A stretch of 9,055 nt of DNA, taken from contig CANBRV010000076.1 of assembly GCA_947372005.1 (NCBI GenBank), forward strand, positions 1 through 9,055, read 5' to 3'. The position numbers were made by a program, and so were the translations under genes. The notes beneath the pieces were generated by a model. That model made no database searches. It saw only the letters and a program-made list of their open reading frames with translations, and was not told where the DNA came from. Below are positions 1 to 6,006 of this stretch, one piece after another. Within the stretch, counting starts at the first letter, position 1, and each line of letters begins with the position of its first letter. Origin of the DNA: Comamonadaceae bacterium. GTDB lineage: Bacteria; Pseudomonadota; Gammaproteobacteria; Burkholderiales; Burkholderiaceae_C.

Positions 1-462
1 CAGCAAGGCTACTCGGAAGCGGCTGTGGGCGTGCTCGCGCAGCCAAAAGGTATCGCGTGGAATGTGTTTGATGAGCGCATTTTGCAAACCGCACGCGCCT
101 TCCCCGATTTTGTGGAAGCCGAAAAAATGGGCGCAATTAAGCGCTGCGAGGATGCATCGGCTATCGCAGCATTGATTGGCTGCGAATCGGTTGAAGTGCC
201 GTCCGCATTGATAGCACCTTTCTACGCTGTGCGCGTGACGGGCGCACTGTTTCACACACAAGGCGGACTCGATATTGATTCGCAGTGTCTCGTGCAGACC
301 ACATCTGGTGCGGCTCTCCAAGGCCTCTGGGCTGCAGGCGGCGCAGCACGCGGCGTGTCGGGCCATGCCGTGTGGGGTTACTTATCGGGCAACGGCTTAC
401 TCAGCGCCGTGGCGGGCGGCTACATTGCTGCGCATTCAATCGCAGAAAGTATTTCAAAATGA
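1..462 (+). CDS. FAD-binding fumarate reductase/tricarballylate dehydrogenase-like flavoprotein, C-terminal part
   Basis: Open from base 1 in frame 1 to TGA at 460-462, so the N-terminal part, including the Rossmann FAD site, lies before the window. The visible 153 codons match the C-terminal part of FAD_binding_2 flavoproteins (flavocytochrome c fumarate reductase, urocanate reductase and tricarballylate dehydrogenase relatives). The segment PFYAVRVTGALFHTQGGLDI (about visible residues 73-92) carries the HTxGG motif, where this family places its substrate-binding histidine. GLWAAGGAARGVSGH and GYLSGNGLLSAV follow, the usual closing FAD-contacting glycine-rich segments. The expected role is hydride transfer across a C-C single or double bond next to a carboxylate; direction and substrate cannot be read. 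The stop overlaps the next ATG (ATGA), so the two are probably co-translated. A 3-ketosteroid-dehydrogenase-like role is possible but less likely given the short-acid type motif. Confidence 0.85.
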   Translation, partial: QQGYSEAAVGVLAQPKGIAWNVFDERILQTARAFPDFVEAEKMGAIKRCEDASAIAALIGCESVEVPSALIAPFYAVRVTGALFHTQGGLDIDSQCLVQTTSGAALQGLWAAGGAARGVSGHAVWGYLSGNGLLSAVAGGYIAAHSIAESISK

Positions 463-1319
463 ACACTCTCAAAACACGCTTAGACCAAACCAAACTACTC
501 CTAGTCCCTGGCGTGTACGACGCACTGGGGGCACTCATTGCCGAACAAACAGGCTTTGAAGCGCTGTACCTATCGGGCGCGTCCATTGCGTATACCTTGC
601 TAGGTCGCTCCGACATTGGCCTCACCACCTATTCCGAAGTCGAGCGAGTACTTGCCAACATCTCCGAGCGCGTGCAAATCCCCGTCATCGTGGACGCAGA
701 CACAGGCTTTGGCAATGCCCTCAACGCCCAGCGCACCGTTCGCGGATTCGAGCGTGCGGGCGCCGCCATGATTCAGCTAGAAGATCAAGGCTTCCCTAAG
801 CGCTGCGGTCATTTGGATGGCAAAAGCGTGATCTCTACCAATGAGATGTGCGGCAAACTCAAAGCCGCGCTGGACGCAAGAGTGAGCAACAGCACCCTTA
901 TCATGGCGCGCACCGATGCGCTGGCGATTGAAGGACTGGACGCAGCGCTGGATCGCGCCGAAGCCTACCTAGCGTGCGGTGTCGATGCCCTCTTCATTGA
1001 AGCCCTGCGCAGCCCAGCCGACATGGTGGCAGCCTGCAAACGCTTTGCGCACCGCGCTCCGCTGCTCGCCAACATGGTCGAAGGCGGCAAAACGCCCATG
1101 CAAAGCGCCGCAGAGCTAGAGCGCCTAGGCTTCTCCATCGCCATCTACCCAGGCGGCACAGCCAGAGCCGTCAGCTTTGCGATGCAGCGCTACTTCGCCA
1201 GCTTGCACGCGACTCAAAGCACGGATGCGATGCGCGGGCAGATGCTGAATTTTGAGGAACTCAATGCAGTGATTGGCACGCCTGAATTGTTGGCGGCGGG
1301 GGCGCGGTATGCGAATTAA
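459..1319 (+). CDS. Isocitrate lyase/PEP mutase superfamily C-C lyase (2-methylisocitrate lyase / oxaloacetate decarboxylase-like)
   Basis: A 286-residue protein, the usual size for the short lyases of this superfamily. The frame is open upstream to an ATG at 285, but homology begins at the ATG at 459, which forms an ATGA overlap with the upstream stop. A weak AGAAAG lies about 10 bp ahead. Visible motifs are PGVYDA (17-22), SGAS (39-42), the Mg-binding DADTGFGN (79-86), EDQ (108-110), the catalytic-loop signature PKRCGH (113-118, Cys116), ARTDA (150-154) and NMVEGGKTP (205-213). The KRCGH cysteine indicates a true lyase or decarboxylase rather than a phosphonomutase. The family cleaves 2-hydroxy diacids such as 2-methylisocitrate or 2,3-dimethylmalate to pyruvate plus a carboxylate, or decarboxylates oxaloacetate. 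EGGKTP in place of the EFG-type loop of PrpB argues against plain 2-methylisocitrate lyase. No propionate-pathway genes are adjacent. The exact substrate is unresolved. Confidence 0.9.
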   Translation: MNTLKTRLDQTKLLLVPGVYDALGALIAEQTGFEALYLSGASIAYTLLGRSDIGLTTYSEVERVLANISERVQIPVIVDADTGFGNALNAQRTVRGFERAGAAMIQLEDQGFPKRCGHLDGKSVISTNEMCGKLKAALDARVSNSTLIMARTDALAIEGLDAALDRAEAYLACGVDALFIEALRSPADMVAACKRFAHRAPLLANMVEGGKTPMQSAAELERLGFSIAIYPGGTARAVSFAMQRYFASLHATQSTDAMRGQMLNFEELNAVIGTPELLAAGARYAN

Positions 1320-1344
1320 AAGACAGACAACTGGTCGCGTCATC

Positions 1345-1362
1345 TACGGGTCTTACCCAGTA
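1345..1362 (+). other. Weak hairpin after the lyase gene
   Basis: TACGGGT (1345-1351) pairs with ACCC-A-GTA (1355-1362) around a CTT loop, giving a stem of about seven pairs with one bulged A. No T-run follows, so it does not qualify as an intrinsic terminator. It could be an attenuating structure, part of an operator or chance. It overlaps the first tandem repeat. Confidence 0.2.
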
Positions 1363-1379
1363 CTTTCACCCCCAGTACT
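1356..1379 (+). promoter_or_regulatory. Tandem CCCAGTACT repeat, possible operator upstream of the ABC operon
   Basis: The 9-mer CCCAGTACT occurs at 1356-1364 and again, exactly, at 1371-1379, with 15 bp between starts. Each copy holds the palindrome AGTACT, and the second extends to CAGTACTG (1373-1380). This lies in the only sizeable non-coding gap of the window (1320-1426), 48 bp ahead of the binding-protein start. A poor -10 candidate, TAACAT (1384-1389), follows directly, with no good -35. Spaced identical half-palindromes suggest a transcription-factor binding site, but no regulator is encoded in the window and the match to any known operator is unknown. The rest of the gap (1320-1344, 1380-1413) shows nothing beyond a T-rich stretch at 1389-1398. 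Confidence 0.35.
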
Positions 1380-1413
1380 GCGCTAACATTTTTCTTTTGA
1401 CATTCAACCTCAC

Positions 1414-1418
1414 AGGAG
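1414..1418 (+). promoter_or_regulatory. Ribosome binding site that fixes the binding-protein start
   Basis: AGGAG lies 8 bp before the ATG at 1427. It supports that ATG over the in-frame TTG at 1397, which would place ten non-signal residues ahead of the Tat leader and has no Shine-Dalgarno sequence. Confidence 0.75.
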
Positions 1419-1426
1419 CCTCAGCC

Positions 1427-2647
1427 ATGACCACCACCCGCCGCACCTTTGTCACCCAAACCTCAACCCTTGCCACCGCCACGGCCGCGTCCACGCTTGG
1501 CTTTCCGCTGATTGCGGGTGCGCAGCCTAAGTCTGTAAAGATTGGCGTTTTGCATCCTGTGACGGGGGCGCTCGCTTACTCGGGACAGCAGTGCCGTGAG
1601 GGGGCGCTGCTGGCGATTGAGGACATCAACAAGGCGGGCGGGGTTAAGTCGCTGGGCGGGGCGAAGATTGAGGCGTTACTGGGCGACGCGCAATCTACGC
1701 CGCAAGCAGGTGTGGCGGAAATTGAACGGATGAACGAAGCGGGCGTGTCGGCTGTGGTGGGGGCGTTTGCCTCGGCGATTTGTTTGGCAACCACGCAGGC
1801 TGCGGCCAAGTACGGCCTGCCGCATGTGGTGGACATTGGCGTGGCGGATCAAATTGTGGAACGCGGACTCAAGAACACTTTCCGCTTTGGTCCTGGCTAT
1901 AAAAAATGCGCTGAAGTGGCGGTGGCCAATTTGCATGTGCTGAACACCGCTGCGGGTAAGCCCGCGCGCACGGTAATGATCATTCACGAAGAGTCTTTGT
2001 TTGGCACGGGCACGGCCAATTTGCTGGCGCGTGAGTTGCCTGGTTACGGCTACGAGGTGAAAGAAATCATCAAACACGCCAACCCGACGCGCGACTTCAA
2101 CAACATCGTGCTGCGCATGAAAGCTGTCAATCCAGACATCGTGATTCCTGCCAACTATTACAACGAATACGCGCTCTTGGTGCGCACCATGCAGCAGCAA
2201 AAGGTCACGCCCAAAGCGATCTATTCGGTGCTGGGCGGCGCGGCGTCTAGCTACAAGTTTGTGAAGGAGTTTCCCGATGCGGCCAACGGCATCATCGACT
2301 GCAACCATTGGTACAACCCGAAGGACAAACGCAGCGCGGAATTGAAGAAACGCGTGGAAGCCAAGGGCTTGTTTTTTAGCTACGAAATCTTCAACACCTA
2401 CACCGCGATGCGCCTCTTGGCTGACGCAATTGAACGCGCCAAATCAACCGACCGCGCCGCCATCATCAACGCGCTGGAGAAGAGCACGTTTGCCGACCAC
2501 TTCATGCCGTATGGTCCGACCAAGTTTGTCAATGGCCAAAACATGGGTGCGCAGCCGCTGATGACGCAGGTGCTGAAGAACGACATCAAGGTCATCATTC
2601 CGCGTGACTACCGCGAGGCTGATCCGCTATTTCCGCTGAAGGCGTAA
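1427..2647 (+). CDS. ABC transporter substrate-binding protein, branched-chain amino acid/amide type, Tat-exported
   Basis: A 406-residue periplasmic binding protein of the Peripla_BP_6 (LivK/HAAT) family. The N-terminus MTTTRRTFVTQ carries Arg5-Arg6 in a twin-arginine setting, followed by an Ala/Thr-rich hydrophobic stretch and an AGA|Q cleavage site near residue 32, so export in folded form by Tat is predicted. The mature protein opens with VKIGVLHPVTGALAYSGQQ, the usual first strand and ligand-contacting loop, then GALLAIEDINKAGGV; VSAVVGAFAS continues the fold. It ends with VIIPRDYREADPLFPL, a typical family C-terminus. Two permease and two ATPase genes follow, so it is the ligand receptor of that importer. 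The ligand cannot be read from sequence. The downstream cyclic amidohydrolase hints at an amide, ureide or lactam-type compound rather than leucine/isoleucine/valine, and for that reason no livK symbol is given. Confidence 0.93.
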   Translation: MTTTRRTFVTQTSTLATATAASTLGFPLIAGAQPKSVKIGVLHPVTGALAYSGQQCREGALLAIEDINKAGGVKSLGGAKIEALLGDAQSTPQAGVAEIERMNEAGVSAVVGAFASAICLATTQAAAKYGLPHVVDIGVADQIVERGLKNTFRFGPGYKKCAEVAVANLHVLNTAAGKPARTVMIIHEESLFGTGTANLLARELPGYGYEVKEIIKHANPTRDFNNIVLRMKAVNPDIVIPANYYNEYALLVRTMQQQKVTPKAIYSVLGGAASSYKFVKEFPDAANGIIDCNHWYNPKDKRSAELKKRVEAKGLFFSYEIFNTYTAMRLLADAIERAKSTDRAAIINALEKSTFADHFMPYGPTKFVNGQNMGAQPLMTQVLKNDIKVIIPRDYREADPLFPLKA

Positions 2648-2657
2648 ATGCGGGACA

Positions 2658-2679
2658 TCGACAGGCTCAGTCCGAACGG
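2658..2679. repeat. Short dispersed proteobacterial repeat between binding-protein and permease genes
   Basis: The core GACAGGCTCAGTCCGAAC with flanking TC and GG resembles the common interspersed repeat whose consensus begins TTCGACAGGCTCAGKNCGAACGG and is found between genes in many beta- and gammaproteobacteria (recognition from memory). It is an imperfect inverted repeat: TCGAC on the left against GTCCGA on the right with one bulge, around AGGCTCA. Only one copy was found in this window. It occupies most of the 43-bp gap and may form a weak mRNA hairpin between the highly needed binding protein and the membrane subunits. Confidence 0.6.
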
Positions 2680-2683
2680 TGGA
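2678..2683 (+). promoter_or_regulatory. Ribosome binding site deciding the LivH-like start
   Basis: GGTGGA lies 7 bp before the ATG at 2691. The alternative GTG at 2679 is inside the dispersed repeat and has no properly spaced Shine-Dalgarno sequence, so ATG 2691 is preferred. Confidence 0.55.
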
Positions 2684-2690
2684 CGCGCTG

Positions 2691-3563
2691 ATGTTTGACT
2701 TTGGGATTCTTTTCGCCTCGGTTTTAAACGGCATCACCACAGGCGCAGTCTATGCGCTGGTGGCGCTGGGTTTGACGCTGATTTATGGCGTGCTGCACAT
2801 CATCAATTTTGCGCATGGCGCGTCTTTGATGGTGGCGCTGTACTTTGTCTATGTGCTGAAAGAAAAGTTCGGTATCGACCCGTACGCCGCACTGGTATTG
2901 CTTGTGCCCGCCATGTTTGTGCTGGGCTATGCCTTGCAGCGCTTCATCATTAATCGCGCTTCGCATGGCAAGGATGAAAACATTTTGCTGGCGACCCTAG
3001 GCATTGCCATTGTGCTGGAGAACTTGGCGCTCTTGGTGTTTCAGTCTGACACCCGAAACATAGAAACCACTTATACGCTCGCCACCGCCAACGTGCTGGG
3101 CGCAACGATTGCGCAAACCAAATTGATTGCTTTTGCAGGGGCGTTGGGCGTGGCTACTGCACTATTGCTCTTTATGCAAAAGAGCCGACTAGGCCGCGCC
3201 ATCCGCGCCGTTGCCAAAGAAAAACATGGCGCAAAGCTAATGGGCATTGACGTGGAGCATGTCTATGCCATGAGCTTTGGCATTGGTCTTGCCTGCTTGG
3301 GCGCAGCGGCCTGCTTTTTGCTGCCGACGTACTACGTCAATCCGCAAGCGGGTAGCGGCTTTGTACTGGTCAGCTTCACCATCGTCGTGCTGGGCGGCAT
3401 GGGGAGCTTTACGGGGGCGCTACTCGGTGGACTCTTGATGGGCATCGTCGAGTCGCTGTGCGGCTTGTACCTTGGCGAATCGCTCGGGCAACTAGGAATT
3501 TTTTTGATTTTTATTGTGGTGTTGCTCTTCAAGCCTGAAGGCTTTTTTGGAGCGAAAGCATGA
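2691..3563 (+). CDS. livH: Branched-chain-type ABC transporter permease, LivH family
   Basis: A 290-residue inner-membrane protein from ATG 2691; starting at GTG 2679 would add only four residues. It is hydrophobic throughout, with about eight membrane segments. Family signatures are clear: GAVYALVALGLTLIYGVLHI then INFAHGA (residues 18-43), the cytoplasmic coupling segment SRLGRAIRAVAKEKHGAKLM (165-184) followed by GID, the glycine-rich VVLGGMGSFTGALLGG (232-247), and the closing LLFKPEGFFG (278-287). It is one half of the translocation pore and contacts an ATPase through the coupling helix. It overlaps the LivM-like gene by ATGA. The symbol denotes family only; the transported compound need not be a branched-chain amino acid. 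Confidence 0.93.
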   Translation: MFDFGILFASVLNGITTGAVYALVALGLTLIYGVLHIINFAHGASLMVALYFVYVLKEKFGIDPYAALVLLVPAMFVLGYALQRFIINRASHGKDENILLATLGIAIVLENLALLVFQSDTRNIETTYTLATANVLGATIAQTKLIAFAGALGVATALLLFMQKSRLGRAIRAVAKEKHGAKLMGIDVEHVYAMSFGIGLACLGAAACFLLPTYYVNPQAGSGFVLVSFTIVVLGGMGSFTGALLGGLLMGIVESLCGLYLGESLGQLGIFLIFIVVLLFKPEGFFGAKA

Positions 3564-4540
3564 GCACTTTTAGCCGCATGAAAATCGATTTGCTGGGCAT
3601 GATTGCACTTGCTGTGGTCGTCAGTTTTTTAGCGATCACGGTCACATCAGGCGCGTGGCAAAACTTCTGTGTGATGGTGCTCTATGCCACGCTGCTCGCG
3701 CAAGCTTGGAACATTTTGGGCGGATACGGCGGACAGTTTTCTTTTGGCCATTCGTTGTTTTTTGGCGTCGGTGCGTATGCACAAATCATTGCCCAATTGC
3801 AGTGGAGTATGAATCCATATCTGGCGCTGCTCTTTGCAGGGTCGCTTGCGGTATTGGTTGCGCTGTGGGTCGGATTTTTGAGCTTTCGCTACGGCCTCAA
3901 AGGATCGTACTTTGCGCTCGTCACCTTGGCGTTTGCCGAAGTCTTTCGCATCCTCGCGTTTAGCGTGTCCTTTACAGGTGCAGGCGTGGGTTTGATGCTG
4001 CCACTCAAAACAAGCAGTGCCAATTTGCAGTTCGCGGATAAAAGCGGATTCATGGTTGTCGCGCTAGTTTTGGTGCTGCTGGCCTTTGCCATCACGCTCT
4101 ACCTCAAGCATTCAAGAATCGGCGCTTATTTGCAAGCCGTACGCGATAACGAAGACGCAGCGCGGGCGGTAGGGGTGAACTGCTTTCGCGTCAAACTCAT
4201 TGCGATAGCGCTCTCAGGCTTTTTAATGAGCCTTGGTGGTGCGTTTTATGTCCAAGTCTTTCAGTACATTGACCCCACCATCGCCTTTGGGGCGACGAGT
4301 TCGGTGGAAGCCCTAGTCGCCGCCATCGTCGGCGGCATTGGCACGCTGTGGGGGCCGCTGCTCGGGGCGCTGGTGCTGCATGGCTTGTCGGATATCACGC
4401 GTAATTTATTTGGTCAACTGCCAGGTATTAATTGGGTGATTTATGGCGTGGTGCTGGTGACCATGGTGATCTTTTTGCCGCGTGGCTTGATGGGTGGATT
4501 GACGAGCTTGTGGGCGCGTTTGAAGAAGTCCAAAGCATGA
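3560..4540 (+). CDS. livM: Branched-chain-type ABC transporter permease, LivM family
   Basis: A 326-residue polytopic inner-membrane protein and second half of the pore. The ATG at 3560 overlaps the previous stop (ATGA), with TGGAG 7 bp upstream. Signatures are LLAQAWNILGGYGGQFSFGH (45-64) and FFGVGAYA (67-74), YGLKGSYFALVTLAFAE (111-127), the coupling segment KHSRIGAYLQAVRDNEDAAR (183-202) followed by AVGV, AAIVGGIGTLWGPLLGA (254-270) and the terminal IFLPRGLMG (304-312). The length fits the shorter LivM class without the long N-terminal extension of enteric LivM. It pairs with the LivH-like protein, and its stop overlaps the ATPase start. Confidence 0.93.
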   Translation: MSTFSRMKIDLLGMIALAVVVSFLAITVTSGAWQNFCVMVLYATLLAQAWNILGGYGGQFSFGHSLFFGVGAYAQIIAQLQWSMNPYLALLFAGSLAVLVALWVGFLSFRYGLKGSYFALVTLAFAEVFRILAFSVSFTGAGVGLMLPLKTSSANLQFADKSGFMVVALVLVLLAFAITLYLKHSRIGAYLQAVRDNEDAARAVGVNCFRVKLIAIALSGFLMSLGGAFYVQVFQYIDPTIAFGATSSVEALVAAIVGGIGTLWGPLLGALVLHGLSDITRNLFGQLPGINWVIYGVVLVTMVIFLPRGLMGGLTSLWARLKKSKA

Positions 4541-5289
4541 ACGCCTTGCTAGAGATTCACAACTTGAGCAAAACATTTGGCGGGCTCAAAGCTGTGAAGG
4601 ATGTGTCGCTGAACTTGAAAGAGGGCACGTTGGCCGCCATCATTGGCCCCAACGGCGCAGGTAAGACGACGCTCTTCGCGCTGATGTCGGGATTCATCAA
4701 ACCCGATACGGGACGCGTAACCTATGCAGGCAAAGACATCACAGGCCATGCGCCGCATTTGAACGCCAAACGCGGCATGGCGCGCACCTTTCAAATCGTC
4801 CAGCCTTTTGCGGCGCAAACGGTGCTGGAGAACATTGCCGTAGGCGCGCATTTGCACATGGCTTCACGCCGCGCGGCACTAGCAAAAGCTGAAGCGATTG
4901 CAGAGCAAGTCGGACTCACATCGCAAATCGACAAACCCGCGGCGGCGCTAACGGTTGCTGGCCGCAAGCGTTTAGAGTTGGCACGAACGCTAGCCACGCA
5001 GCCGCGTTTATTGCTGCTTGACGAAGTGCTGGCAGGACTGAATCCGCAAGAGATTGCCGAGATGATTCCCGTGGTGCGAGGCATTGCCAATAGCGGCGTG
5101 ACGGTGCTGATGATCGAGCACGTGATGCAGGCTGTGATGAACCTTGCAGAGCATGTGTGGGTGCTGGCCGAAGGTCAATTGATTGCCGAGGGCTCGCCAC
5201 AAAGCGTGACACAAGATGCGCGGGTGATTGAAGCGTATTTGGGCACTGGGATGGCGGAGAAGTTGAAGCGGGAAGGCGTGTCCTCATGA
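4537..5289 (+). CDS. livG: Branched-chain-type ABC transporter ATP-binding protein, LivG family
   Basis: A 250-residue cytoplasmic ATPase. The frame is open from 4432, but those 35 codons overlap the LivM-like gene and are not ABC-like; homology begins at ATG 4537 (MNALLEIHNLSKTFGG), which overlaps the preceding TGA. Walker A is GPNGAGKT (37-44), the Q-loop is in TFQIVQPF (Gln86), Walker B is LLLLDE (158-163, Glu163 as catalytic base) and the H-loop is MIEHV (His195). The signature region reads LTVAGRKRLELARTLA (138-153), where LSxGQ is usual. This AGRKRLE form appears to be a subfamily variant rather than damage, since all other motifs are intact. The C-terminal VIEAYLG is typical. It should dimerise with the LivF-like ATPase. 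Confidence 0.93.
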   Translation: MNALLEIHNLSKTFGGLKAVKDVSLNLKEGTLAAIIGPNGAGKTTLFALMSGFIKPDTGRVTYAGKDITGHAPHLNAKRGMARTFQIVQPFAAQTVLENIAVGAHLHMASRRAALAKAEAIAEQVGLTSQIDKPAAALTVAGRKRLELARTLATQPRLLLLDEVLAGLNPQEIAEMIPVVRGIANSGVTVLMIEHVMQAVMNLAEHVWVLAEGQLIAEGSPQSVTQDARVIEAYLGTGMAEKLKREGVSS

Positions 5290-5993
5290 ACTTGCTCAAT
5301 GTCCAAAATCTGCACGGAGGCTATGACGGCGTCGAGGTGCTGCGCGGTGTGGATTTGCACGTTCAGCTGGGTGAAATCGTGGCGTTGCTGGGAAGCAACG
5401 GTGCGGGCAAAAGCACTTTTAACAATGTGATTTGCGGCATCTACCCTGCATGGAGTGGGCAGGTCGTTTTTGACGGCCAAGACTTAAGCGGCGCACACTA
5501 CACCAGCGTGGTCGAAGCGGGTTTGATCCATGTGCCCGAAGGCCGCAAGGTGTTTCCTAATCTGAGCGTGCAGGACAATTTGGTGCTGGGCGCTTATTTG
5601 CGTGGCCGTGCCAATGAAGCAAGCAATTTAGAGCGTGCTTACGATATTTTTCCGCGATTGAAAGACCGTCGCAGCCAACTGGCGGGCACCCTCAGTGGCG
5701 GCGAGCAGCAAATGCTGGCGATTGGACGCGGCCTTATGAGCGAGCCCAAGCTCTTGATATTGGATGAACCTTCGCTTGGTTTGTCGCCGCTTTTGGTCGA
5801 AGAAATGTTTGCACTCATTGTTCAATTGCAACAGCAAGATATGGCGATTTTGTTGGTCGAACAAAACGTGGCTCAGTCACTGCAAATCGCCAGCCGCGCC
5901 TATGTAATGGAAAACGGTGCGGTGCGTTTTAGTGGCACATCCAACGAATTGTTAGCCAGCGATGATTTGCGCAAAGCTTATTTAGGACTTTAG
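5286..5993 (+). CDS. livF: Branched-chain-type ABC transporter ATP-binding protein, LivF family
   Basis: A 235-residue ATPase, standard length for LivF. ATG 5286 overlaps the preceding stop (ATGA), with GGAAGG 9 bp upstream. Walker A is GSNGAGKST (36-44), the LivF hallmark VPEGRKVFPNLSVQDNL is at 83-99, the ABC signature is LSGGEQQ (136-142) and Walker B is LLILDEPSLGL (156-166). The switch position reads VEQN (191-194), Gln replacing His as is normal in LivF. The end, LRKAYLGL, is the usual C-terminus. After Walker A the sequence FNNVICGIYPAWSG differs somewhat from the common TLRTISGL form, a mild subfamily difference. It completes the importer; the next gene follows after 13 bp. Confidence 0.94.
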   Translation: MNLLNVQNLHGGYDGVEVLRGVDLHVQLGEIVALLGSNGAGKSTFNNVICGIYPAWSGQVVFDGQDLSGAHYTSVVEAGLIHVPEGRKVFPNLSVQDNLVLGAYLRGRANEASNLERAYDIFPRLKDRRSQLAGTLSGGEQQMLAIGRGLMSEPKLLILDEPSLGLSPLLVEEMFALIVQLQQQDMAILLVEQNVAQSLQIASRAYVMENGAVRFSGTSNELLASDDLRKAYLGL

Positions 5994-5999
5994 AAAGGA
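5994..5999 (+). promoter_or_regulatory. Ribosome binding site of the amidohydrolase gene
   Basis: AAAGGA begins immediately after the LivF-like stop and ends 7 bp before ATG 6007. It is one of the better Shine-Dalgarno matches in the window, suggesting efficient independent initiation of the enzyme gene. Confidence 0.65.
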
Positions 6000-6006
6000 A
6001 CTCTCC

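Larger units (their letters stand above)
2648..2698 (+). other. 16-codon micro-ORF across the binding-protein/permease junction
   Basis: ATG at 2648 directly follows the binding-protein stop (TAAATG), in the same frame. It reads MRDIDRLSPNGGRADV and stops with TGA at 2696-2698, a few bases past the permease ATG at 2691. A ribosome finishing the binding protein could restart here and end at the permease start, giving indirect translational coupling. The peptide is encoded mainly by the dispersed repeat, so it may equally be a by-product of that insertion. There is no independent evidence of expression. Confidence 0.2.

Noticed and set aside
285..458. N-terminal extension of the lyase frame from ATG 285
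   Set aside because: It lies wholly inside the flavoprotein gene in another frame and is Arg/Cys-rich, unlike the enzyme family. Homology starts at ATG 459.
1397..1402. Perfect TTGACA -35 box, also an in-frame TTG start
   Set aside because: A 17-bp spacer leads to GC-rich sequence overlapping the ribosome binding site and start codon, with no -10 match. The TTG start has no Shine-Dalgarno sequence and sits ten codons before the well-supported ATG and Tat leader.
1676..2308. 210-codon open frame on the - strand
   Set aside because: It is a shadow of the binding-protein gene: basic, His/Arg-rich and without recognisable motifs.
2679..2690. GTG start for the LivH-like permease
   Set aside because: It begins at the edge of the dispersed repeat, lacks a spaced ribosome binding site and adds only MDAL. 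ATG 2691 with GGTGGA upstream is better.
4432..4536. N-terminal extension of the LivG-like frame
   Set aside because: It overlaps the LivM-like C-terminus, is not ABC-like, and the ATGA start at 4537 gives the standard protein length.
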